A stretch of 64,000 nt of DNA, taken from Bacillota bacterium. Its GTDB lineage: Bacteria > Bacillota > SHA-98 > UBA4971. Positions 25,022-32,235 of this stretch are shown here, in pieces; within the stretch, counting starts at the first letter, position 1; each line of letters starts with the position of its first letter. The notes beneath the pieces were generated by a model. It was not told where the DNA came from. It did no database searches and worked only from the letters and a program-made list of their open reading frames with translations. Position numbers and translations under genes: made by a program. Where the stretch lies: NCBI GenBank assembly GCA_014360195.1, contig JACIXY010000006.1:52380-116379 (forward strand), written 5' to 3'.

Positions 25022-26242
25022 TCAGAAGTTGTACGCAGCCCGGGCCTTCAGCACCACGTTAGGCGTGCTGAAGGACGCATTGGGGATGGCTCCGCCGGTG
25101 AACTCAGCGCCTGGTCTTCCTGCAAGGCCAGTCGCTGACAACGAGAGTGTCCATCGGTTGCCGAGAAGGATGGTTGTCCCTGCGGTCAAGGCGGCGCTGC
25201 GATCCACGAGGTTCGCGAGCACAGAGCCCAAAACGGATGTGAACTCGTCGTGCTGATATCTTAGCTGGGTGAACACATAGTGGCGAGCCGGGTAGGTACG
25301 GTCGCCTGCGAGCCACGATGTGTAAGTGTGGGAATCCTGCGTTTCAGCACCGCGCGAGTTGTAGAAGTACTCTCCGGCCCAGACGACCTTTCCGCCGCCC
25401 CAGCTGCGATCGGCACCCAGTACCCCTTCCACCCACGGGCTCGACCCGTCATGCGGCGCATGGTGAGCGACCTCGGCATGCCACCCGAGCGCGAGGTCTC
25501 CGACCGCGAGATCGCCCTTGGCGTCCACCCCTACCATGGTCGTGCCTGTATCTCTCGCAGCCGCGAGAGACCAGTCGGTGCCGCCATAGTTCGCGTGATA
25601 CCTCGCCCCGTATTGCCACGCGGCGCCGCTGCCCTGCTGGGTCGAGCTGCGCTCGTTCCGGGCCGCGACGAGGCTTAAGTAAGCCAGGGGCCCGGCAGGG
25701 ACTCTGATGACGGCCGCCTCCACGGCCGGGCGCAAGCCGTCAGGACCTAGCGCGTTCGGTGGGTTGAAAACGTCCGTGGGTGACCAGGCGTATCCCACGC
25801 CCCAGGTAATCTGTTGTTTTCCGAGGCTGAGGTCGGCCCACGGCAGGAAGATCTTGAGGTATGCCCGCTCCAACTCGGTCGTGACGGTCCAGTCGCCGTC
25901 AGTTCCAGGCACGCGGCCGAGCGTCGTCCCCACATCTGCGTAAAGCTTCCAGGGATAGTCCCCAAGCCGCAACTTCAATCTGAGCATGGACTCCACCGAA
26001 CCCGACCACGAGCCCTGCGTCTGGGCAGCGTATACACCTGTTTGCCATTCGCCGCCCACTTGAAGCGCGGGTAGCGTGGTTGCATCCATTGTGGACTGGG
26101 CGGCCGTCGTCCCACACGAAAGCATAAACGCGGCGGCAAGACAAAGAGAGACCGCGGCCGCAGGACAACGCACAGCCGTGTGTAGGGGCAAGACCCTCCG
26201 CCCGGTTGACTTGCGCACAGCATACCGTTCCGTCGTTCTCAT
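25022..26242 (-). CDS. Outer-membrane beta-barrel protein
   Basis: About 406 aa from the ATG at 26242 (preceded by GGGTGGTGAT). Signal peptide: basic N-terminus, core CPAAAVSLCLAAAFML, cleavage near TTAAQS. The mature protein consists of alternating amphipathic beta strands rich in Gly, Trp and Tyr (GEWQTGVYAAQTQG, PWKLYADVGTTLGRV, YARYHANYGGTDWSLAAARDTG-like blocks) and ends in AYNF. A C-terminal Phe is the classical BAM recognition signal of outer-membrane barrels. It is the last gene of a cluster with a LolA-like protein and LolCDE-like ABC genes. It may resemble DUF1302/porin-type barrels. Substrate unknown. Confidence 0.8.
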   Translation of the reverse strand: MRTTERYAVRKSTGRRVLPLHTAVRCPAAAVSLCLAAAFMLSCGTTAAQSTMDATTLPALQVGGEWQTGVYAAQTQGSWSGSVESMLRLKLRLGDYPWKLYADVGTTLGRVPGTDGDWTVTTELERAYLKIFLPWADLSLGKQQITWGVGYAWSPTDVFNPPNALGPDGLRPAVEAAVIRVPAGPLAYLSLVAARNERSSTQQGSGAAWQYGARYHANYGGTDWSLAAARDTGTTMVGVDAKGDLAVGDLALGWHAEVAHHAPHDGSSPWVEGVLGADRSWGGGKVVWAGEYFYNSRGAETQDSHTYTSWLAGDRTYPARHYVFTQLRYQHDEFTSVLGSVLANLVDRSAALTAGTTILLGNRWTLSLSATGLAGRPGAEFTGGAIPNASFSTPNVVLKARAAYNF

Positions 26243-26446
26243 AGTATCACCCACCACCCTCGGTCGCGCTTTGTCATGGCCACACATTGGGCAGAGCCAC
26301 GAGACTGACCAAGGCCTCCGTGGACCGGTCCGATGTTACATGCGCGGACTTGCGCACGATCATCCGGGATGGTCGGACCGGGGGCAGGCATGGGTGCTCG
26401 GCCGGCAGGCGGCCCCTATGCCTGCGCCACCGAGGCTGCCGGCGAA

Positions 26447-27247
26447 TCAGCGCATCAAGTTCCTCAGCGAGAACACGTCGTCTGGGATCTTTACGTCGAA
26501 CTCGACTTGCTCGATTATGAGTGTCGTCGAGGAGCCCCGCTTCAGCTTGTCTTCCATGACCACCCTGCTCGCGTAGGTGCGCCCGCCCTTCTCCTTGACC
26601 TCCTCGACCCGCGAGACCTTGAGGAGCTTGCCGCTTGCCGCGTAGAGTTCCTCTCTCCTCGCCACGAACTTCTCGCAATCAACCCAGATCTTCCGCTTCG
26701 GGTAGGAGACCTGCTTGCCGGGAAGCGCCGTGGCCTCGAGCACGTAACACCTTGCTCCATCGTACGTCTCCACCCCGGCCAACTTGAACTCGTAAAGCTC
26801 GCCCATCTTCTCGCTCTCGAGGGCGTCCTGGTATGAGAAGTCGCTCCCCATCATGCCTTGTTTGAGCATGTGGCCTGAGATCTTCACGAGATCCTCGGCA
26901 TCGGGAAAGAACATCCACAGCTCGTCGCCAAGCTTGAGGTACTTCGTTCCGCGATCGCCGGGGTTGAGGAAGGTTACCATGGCCTTCTGATTCCCGACCA
27001 CCCATCCCTCCATTTGCTTCGTAATCTCACGGCTGCCGGCCCGGATGACGAGCTTCGCCACCAGGTGGGCGCTGGCCATGTATGCATTTGCATCCATCCT
27101 GGCTACGATCTCTTCCGCAGTCAGGTCTGCCGCCTCCACCGCCGCCCCCGCTCCGCTAAGCTCCGTAGAACCGATGGCGAGTGCGACCAAGAGGGCCATG
27201 GCCATCCGGAGCCCGATCTTCGTCCTGATCCCCGTTCCGACCATCAT
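26447..27247 (-). CDS. LolA-like outer-membrane lipoprotein-sorting protein
   Basis: 266 aa from the ATG at 27247 (preceded by GGGAGGAAG). The signal peptide is RMAMALLVALAIGS...GAGAAVEA. The rest fits the outer-membrane lipoprotein-sorting/LolA-like family: LTAEEIVARMDAN, KLVIRAGSREITKQMEGW, FLNPGDRGTKYLKLGDELWMFFPDAEDLVKISGHMLKQ, SDFSYQD, and KIWVDCEKFVARREELYAASGKLLKV. These proteins carry acyl chains in a half-barrel. It lies 38 nt downstream of the second permease gene and before the barrel gene. It probably shuttles a lipid or lipoprotein between the inner-membrane ABC complex and the outer membrane. Confidence 0.88.
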   Translation of the reverse strand: MMVGTGIRTKIGLRMAMALLVALAIGSTELSGAGAAVEAADLTAEEIVARMDANAYMASAHLVAKLVIRAGSREITKQMEGWVVGNQKAMVTFLNPGDRGTKYLKLGDELWMFFPDAEDLVKISGHMLKQGMMGSDFSYQDALESEKMGELYEFKLAGVETYDGARCYVLEATALPGKQVSYPKRKIWVDCEKFVARREELYAASGKLLKVSRVEEVKEKGGRTYASRVVMEDKLKRGSSTTLIIEQVEFDVKIPDDVFSLRNLMR

Positions 27248-27285
27248 GTGCGCTTCCTCCCTGCGAATCCCTGTCGTCTTCGACC

Positions 27286-28539
27286 TTATTGTGTTCTGAG
27301 CGCCTGCGTTGGCTCGATCCTGGCAGCCTGGGCGCTGGGCCAGGAGACCGCAACGAGCGTCACCGCTATCCCTGCGACAGACGCAAAGGCAATGACATCC
27401 CAACTGAACCTCGGATAGAGTTTCGAAGGGATCATGAACACCTTGTCGAGGGTCGATGTCCCAGGGATGGGTATTCCCGTACCGGTCAATACCTTGAGAG
27501 CGATCGCGCCTATTGACGCCCCAATGGCACTTCCTATGGCACCCATTACACCGCCTTCGAGCAAGAAAAGCCGCCGGATCTGCCCCGGCCGCAGGCCCAG
27601 GGCCCCCATCATGCCTATCTCCCTTCGCCGCTCGTTCACGATCATCAGCATGGTGTTGATCACTACGAAGCTCGCGAGGAAGAGGATAAAGAAGTAGACG
27701 AAGTTGTAAGCCGTCTTTCCCACCTGGAACGTCCTCATCATTTCGCTGTGCTCGTACCAGGGTTCGGCGATATAGCGGGCGTCGGCACCTCTTGCCTTCA
27801 GCACCCTTTCAACGTCGCGCACAAGCTCGGGTACCCTGGCCTCGTCCTTCGCCATCACGAGCACCTCGGTCACCGCGGGCCCCATGTCGAGCATAGCCTG
27901 GGCGACGTCGAGGGGCACGAAGACCAAACCGTCATCGAGGTACTGCAGGCCGCTATTGAGCGAGCCAACCACTACAAAGGTGTAGCCCTTGAGGGAACCG
28001 AGCGCGGTATTGAAAACAAGAGTGAACCTGTCGCCCACCCCGAGGCCCAGCCTGTCCAGGATCCTTTGGCCCATGACGGCTTCCCGCTCCCCGGGTCGCA
28101 ATAGCCGTCCCTTGACAAGGTAGCGGGATAGCCCGATGAGCCTGTCTTCCGCTTGCGGTTCCACGCCCACGGCCATGAGCCCTTCGAGTTCCTCGCCACC
28201 AGCCACCATGGCGCCGAAACGGAGGCGTGGGACCACATGCGACGCCAGGGGAATCTCTCTCAACGCGTTCGCGACAGACTCGTAGCCCTCGCCCTGAAAC
28301 CCGTCCACCGGATAGTTCAGCGAGAGAAGTCGCTCCTTCAGTGGGTATTCCCTGGCGACGACCCTCACATGACCCGAGGTGAGCCTGATGGAGTTGCCTA
28401 CCATTATGTCGAAGATGCCGTCGATGGTTCCTTTCGCGAGTACGACCACGAAAACGCCCACCGCGACTGCAATCAAGCTGAGCGCGGTGCGCGCCCGGGC
28501 TCTTCCGAGGTTACGGAACGCTATACGCATTAGGCTCAC
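27286..28539 (-). CDS. FtsX/LolC-E-type ABC permease (second)
   Basis: About 417 aa. Layout: TM1 (ALSLIAVAVGVFVVVLAKG), a periplasmic MacB-type core domain of about 230 residues, then three C-terminal TM segments (FVYFFILFLASFVVINTMLMIV, GGVMGAIGSAIGASIGAIAL, VIAFASVAGIAVTLVAVSW) with the ERRREIGMMGALGL cytoplasmic loop. This is the fold of LolC/E and MacB permeases, which move lipoproteins or peptides out of the inner membrane rather than across it. The GTG at 28539 has best spacing from GGGGGTG; GTG 28548 and ATG 28530 are alternatives. It is 17 nt after the paired permease gene. Confidence 0.9.
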   Translation of the reverse strand: MSLMRIAFRNLGRARARTALSLIAVAVGVFVVVLAKGTIDGIFDIMVGNSIRLTSGHVRVVAREYPLKERLLSLNYPVDGFQGEGYESVANALREIPLASHVVPRLRFGAMVAGGEELEGLMAVGVEPQAEDRLIGLSRYLVKGRLLRPGEREAVMGQRILDRLGLGVGDRFTLVFNTALGSLKGYTFVVVGSLNSGLQYLDDGLVFVPLDVAQAMLDMGPAVTEVLVMAKDEARVPELVRDVERVLKARGADARYIAEPWYEHSEMMRTFQVGKTAYNFVYFFILFLASFVVINTMLMIVNERRREIGMMGALGLRPGQIRRLFLLEGGVMGAIGSAIGASIGAIALKVLTGTGIPIPGTSTLDKVFMIPSKLYPRFSWDVIAFASVAGIAVTLVAVSWPSAQAARIEPTQALRTQ

Positions 28540-28556
28540 GGTTTTCACCCCCAATC

Positions 28557-29792
28557 CTAACCCTGGCGCAACGAGGCGATCGGGTCCTGGGCTGCGACTC
28601 TCCTGGCGGGAATGTAGCTTGCCACCCAGCTCACCACTATGCCCAACAAGAACGCCTCTGCGATCATGGGCCAGTTCCACGCACCGCGGATAACTCCGGC
28701 GATCGGGTAGCCGATGTCGAGGCCCTTATAACTCTCGAGGATGTCAATGCCGTGGCTCACCAGGTAAGCGTTGCCGGCTATGCCTATCAGGCACCCCGTG
28801 ACCGAACCCAGCACGCCTATGCCTGTGGCCTCCAGCATGAACAGGAGCACGATCTCCCTAGTCGTCATGCCCATGGCCTTCATCATCCCGATCTCGCGGA
28901 CGCGTTCCATGGCACCGAGGAGAATGGTATTGACCACACCCACCACGGCGATGACGAGTATCATGAAGATGAGCAAGGCGCTGAACCCCTGTTTGCTCTG
29001 GCTTATCGCGAGAAAATCGCTGGCGGCGTCCCGCCATGTGAGCACCTCACCGGATATGCCGGCATCTTCCAAGGCAGCGCGCACATTTCTGGACACATCT
29101 TCGACCCGCGCGCCATCCTGTGTTTTCAGGACGACCTCCGTTGCCGCGCCGCCCAGCGCAAGAGCCTGACTTGCAACGTCGAGCGGCAGGTAAACCTGGC
29201 CGCTGTTCACCTGCGGGTGAGGGCTCCTGATGAGGCCGGCCACGGTGAGGTCGATGGCCTGAAACGCCCCGTCACGGGTGCGCGTGACGAGTGTAAAGGT
29301 GTCGCCGGGCGCGAGCTCGAGCACGCGCGCGAGGTCGTATCCCAGGAGCGCCTCGGCTGCGCCCCGCGCCGGCCACCGGCCATCGACATACTCGGCCAGC
29401 GTGAACACTTGCCCGTCGCGCTCCGGGTCGATCCCCACGCCCATCACGGGGATCTCCTCCCAGCCGGTATTGAGACGGGCGCCGAACATGAGCCTCGGTG
29501 TGGCCGCCCGTATCTTCTCCACGTCCTTCAGCACGGTGAGCACTGCATCAGGATCCAGGGTGCGATCGATGGGAAGACTCTCTCGCTCGGCGGAATAACC
29601 TTGAGCGTGAATGCGCACGTCTCCGGTCTCCAGGTTGATGAGATTATCTATGGCATCGCGGTCGACGCCCGCCATGATGCAGTCAACCTCGATGAGCGCC
29701 GCAAGGCCAACAGCAATCGCGAGGAACGTCAGAGCTGTGCGGCGCTTCTGCCGCCAAAGGTTCCTCGCTGCCAGCTTGAGCAGGTAACCCAT
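28557..29792 (-). CDS. FtsX/LolC-E-type ABC permease (first)
   Basis: 411 aa. Topology matches its partner: TM1 near residues 20-42 (TALTFLAIAVGLAALIEVDC), a large extracytoplasmic MacB-PCD-like domain (about 45-270), then TM2-4 (FSALLIFMILVIAVVGVVNTILLG, MLEATGIGVLGSVTGCLIGIA, MIAEAFLLGIVVSWVASYI) with loop MERVREIGMMKAMG and the terminal PARRVAAQDPIASLRQG. It sits 6 nt after the ATPase gene and is co-transcribed. It forms, with the next gene, a heterodimeric LolCE- or MacB-like permease. Confidence 0.92.
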   Translation of the reverse strand: MGYLLKLAARNLWRQKRRTALTFLAIAVGLAALIEVDCIMAGVDRDAIDNLINLETGDVRIHAQGYSAERESLPIDRTLDPDAVLTVLKDVEKIRAATPRLMFGARLNTGWEEIPVMGVGIDPERDGQVFTLAEYVDGRWPARGAAEALLGYDLARVLELAPGDTFTLVTRTRDGAFQAIDLTVAGLIRSPHPQVNSGQVYLPLDVASQALALGGAATEVVLKTQDGARVEDVSRNVRAALEDAGISGEVLTWRDAASDFLAISQSKQGFSALLIFMILVIAVVGVVNTILLGAMERVREIGMMKAMGMTTREIVLLFMLEATGIGVLGSVTGCLIGIAGNAYLVSHGIDILESYKGLDIGYPIAGVIRGAWNWPMIAEAFLLGIVVSWVASYIPARRVAAQDPIASLRQG

Positions 29793-29798
29793 GACCTG

Positions 29799-30482
29799 TT
29801 ACCTCCTCTTGTCTTCGGCGACCCGGCCGTCGCGGACGGTCACCAGCCGACGGGCATAATTCATCACCATCGGGTCATGTGTGCTAAAGATAAACGTCGT
29901 CCCTTTCTTCTGGTTCATCTCCAGCATGAGCTCGATTATGGCCTTGCCTGTCTCCGAGTCTAGGTTGGCCGTGGGCTCATCGGCAAGGACCAGGTCTGGC
30001 CCCTTTACCAGCGCCCGGGCGATGGCCACGCGCTGCTGCTGTCCCCCGGAAAGATCTCCCGGCCTGCGGTTTTCGAGCCCGCTAAGCCCCACGTCCGCAA
30101 GGATGCGCATGACCCGGTCCTTCACATTACTGGAGTTCTCGCCGAGCAGAGCTAGGGAGAATTCGACATTCTCATACGCGGTCAGGACGGGGATAAGGTT
30201 ATACGACTGGAACACAAACCCAATCCTGCGGCGGCGGATGTCGGCCAATTGTGCCTTGGGTAGCTTCGCCAATTCGATCCCGTCGAGGCGGATGACACCT
30301 TCCGTTGGCGTGTCCAGGCAGCCGACGAGGTTCAGCAGCGTCGTCTTGCCCGAACCTGAGGGCCCGGCGATCGCCATGAATTCTCCGCTTTCGACCTCAA
30401 GGTCGATTCCGCGCAGCGCCGGCACTGTCAACCTGCCTTGACGGTAATCCTTCCTTACCCCCTCTAGCTCTAAGAGCGCCAC
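29799..30482 (-). CDS. LolD/MacB-type ABC ATPase
   Basis: 227 aa, the usual length. Walker A is GPSGSGKTTL (about 40-49), Q-loop FVFQSYNLIPVLTAYENV, signature LSGGQQQRVAIARAL, Walker B LVLADEPTANLD and H-loop FSTHDP. The VFQxYNL..LTxxENV pattern is typical of LolD/MacB/FtsE-class ATPases that power extraction or mechanotransmission rather than import. It is first in the cluster ATPase, permease, permease, LolA-like and barrel, all on the minus strand with short gaps (6, 17 and 38 nt) down to the LolA-like gene. Confidence 0.95.
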   Translation of the reverse strand: MALLELEGVRKDYRQGRLTVPALRGIDLEVESGEFMAIAGPSGSGKTTLLNLVGCLDTPTEGVIRLDGIELAKLPKAQLADIRRRRIGFVFQSYNLIPVLTAYENVEFSLALLGENSSNVKDRVMRILADVGLSGLENRRPGDLSGGQQQRVAIARALVKGPDLVLADEPTANLDSETGKAIIELMLEMNQKKGTTFIFSTHDPMVMNYARRLVTVRDGRVAEDKRR

Positions 30483-30739
30483 ACCTGTGCCTCCTCTCTA
30501 TTCGATTCAACCCCAAGCGGCGGGATGGGACGGATACTGAAGAGCTTGTGAGCGGGCGACAGCCCGCCCATGCCCCTCCCATGCACCACCGCAGCCAATC
30601 CATGGTGACGACTGCACGAACACTGTACGAACATCGTACCATAGAGGATCGTGGGCTACAAGCGGCAGTCATCCTCGAACCGTCCCTTTGAGAGATTCAT
30701 TCGACGCATCCCTGAGGAAGTGGTTTCTCGACGGGGGCG

Positions 30740-30904
30740 GCTTCCCCGGGTTCCCACGGTACACTCCCGGGCATGTGCCGGTGCAGGAGGGGGTGGACAT
30801 GGCTGCTGGATCGCCTTGCACGCCTGATAAAGCAGCCCATTCGGGTGGGCCGGCGGCGCTGTCTTCGAACGACACAGGCGCGAGGATCGTTCCTTGGACC
30901 CTAG
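30740..30904 (+). pseudogene. Decayed partial paralogue of the 24343-24885 gene
   Basis: The stretch aligns with about 24400-24520 over some 120-160 bp. Both encode the block LxRLARLxKQPI after GWTW or GWTR. This copy ends at an in-frame TAG soon after RTTQARGSFLGP and lacks the conserved C-terminal domain. The reading frame is broken before GWTW. Upstream (30483-30739) no gene was seen. Confidence 0.5.
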
Positions 30905-30913
30905 CTCACGGCG

Positions 30914-31837
30914 CTAGTCTCCCGATCCCCTGGATTTCTCGGATCGAGCAAAGACAATTGGCCCCAACTGACTGGGGTCGAACCGCCTGAACCAGAGCAA
31001 ACTGAGGGCCACAAGCACCGGGCCCAACGCCGCATAGGCCAGTCGTGGCGGGAGGTAGAACTTCACGTCCAGAGTTGGCCACTGCAGAAGCCGTGCAGTC
31101 GGGGGTGCGGCCCCCAGGATCACTGATGCATGGTACTGACTACTAGCCATTACGAAACTCGGGATCACAAACCCGGTGAAGTCCACCCAGAGGGCGGTCC
31201 TCACAAAGCTAATGGTAAGTGCGCCCCAGAGAGTAGCGAACCAGTACGCAACGTAAAGCAGATTGAAAGCCGTCCCGTACCCGCGGCCCGGCAGGGATCC
31301 CGCTGCTACACCAAGTCCTGCAGTATACAGAAGGGTCGGCGCAGCCAGTGTGAGGGCGGAGATCAGCAGTGGACCCCAGGCTACAACCGACTCCCCTCTA
31401 ATGCGCTGAACGACCACAGCTGTTGCCATGGAAGCTGCCAGAAGCGCCCCTAAAGTGAACACTGCTGCCAGGTACTTGCCGAACAAGTATGCGGGAGAAG
31501 CAAGCCGCGTTGAGGCAAGGATCTCCCCTGCAGGTGTTATGCGGTCGCGTCTCATGCTGTTGTGGGCTATGAAGAAACCTACCAGACCGAAGAGCAGGGT
31601 GGACACGAATCCTGAGACCGTGCCGACGAAGTTGGAATCGTAGGTGAAAGCTCCGTGGTGAGCGGCGGTCAGAAATGCGTAGCCTGCGGTCCTGGGTGGC
31701 AGGGCCAGGCGGGTCAGGACTGAGAAAACCAGGACCAGGAACCAAAAGCCCCAACTGCGAGCGCGCATCCGTAGCTCAGTCTTGACCACCGCCCAGGTGC
31801 CTTCAAGTCGACTGCCAGCCATATGTTGGTATACCAT
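30914..31837 (-). CDS. ABC-2-type multi-TM permease-like protein
   Basis: About 307 aa. The ATG at 31837 follows GGGAGGGTG at 6 nt. Six or more TM segments are evident: FWFLVLVFSVLTRLALPP, FVSTLLFGLVGFFIAHNSM, YLFGKYLAAVFTLGALLAAS, LLISALTLAAPTLLYTAGLGV, NLLYVAYWFATLWGAL and AALGPVLVALSLLWF. The middle loop MRRDRITPAGEILASTRLASPAYLFGKY is typical of ABC-2 export permeases. No matching ATPase gene is adjacent. It lies at the 3' end of the T-box-controlled liv operon, after a truncated homologue. Confidence 0.7.
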   Translation of the reverse strand: MVYQHMAGSRLEGTWAVVKTELRMRARSWGFWFLVLVFSVLTRLALPPRTAGYAFLTAAHHGAFTYDSNFVGTVSGFVSTLLFGLVGFFIAHNSMRRDRITPAGEILASTRLASPAYLFGKYLAAVFTLGALLAASMATAVVVQRIRGESVVAWGPLLISALTLAAPTLLYTAGLGVAAGSLPGRGYGTAFNLLYVAYWFATLWGALTISFVRTALWVDFTGFVIPSFVMASSQYHASVILGAAPPTARLLQWPTLDVKFYLPPRLAYAALGPVLVALSLLWFRRFDPSQLGPIVFARSEKSRGSGD

Positions 31838-31883
31838 CAACTTCACCCTCCCGGGCCTGTTCCGTTTCGCTGTCGCGTACAAT

Positions 31884-32228
31884 TCAGTACGACCAATGGG
31901 ACCTATCCAATATGAACAGGGTGAGCGCGATGAGGATTGCTCCCGTGGTGGCGTACCCTATTCTGTTCAGCCAGAACACCCGCATGTCAGTGATAGGACC
32001 GAATGCAAACGCAGCTAGCTCGCAGCGGAAGGCCGATGCCACGGGGAATGGTTGGATAACGGTCGGCACGAATCTCTTCAGGGTTATTACTCCGATCACC
32101 ACCGCAGGCGGCATCGTGTAGCCAGCGACCTGGCTGCCAGTGACTGTCGCCACGGCAAATGCCAGGCCAGCCATGAAGATTGTCAAGGCGATAGACGACA
32201 TAGCCACCATTATGCCTCGTGGAGCCAT
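31884..32228 (-). CDS. Short membrane protein, C-terminal half of an ABC-2-like permease
   Basis: 114 aa. The ATG at 32228 lies 5 nt after the stop of the LivMGF fusion, with AGGTG upstream, so translation is probably coupled. Its end (VFWLNRIGYATTGAILIALTLFILDRS) resembles the end of the next gene (KFYLPPRLAYAALGPVLVALSLLWFRR). It has three TM segments, against six or more in that relative. This looks like a truncated member of the same family; the missing half was not found upstream. Confidence 0.6.
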   Translation of the reverse strand: MAPRGIMVAMSSIALTIFMAGLAFAVATVTGSQVAGYTMPPAVVIGVITLKRFVPTVIQPFPVASAFRCELAAFAFGPITDMRVFWLNRIGYATTGAILIALTLFILDRSHWSY

Positions 32229-32235
32229 GTGACAC

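Noticed and set aside
28752..29963. 403-codon plus-strand ORF over the first LolC/E-type permease
   Set aside because: Antisense shadow of a well-supported permease.
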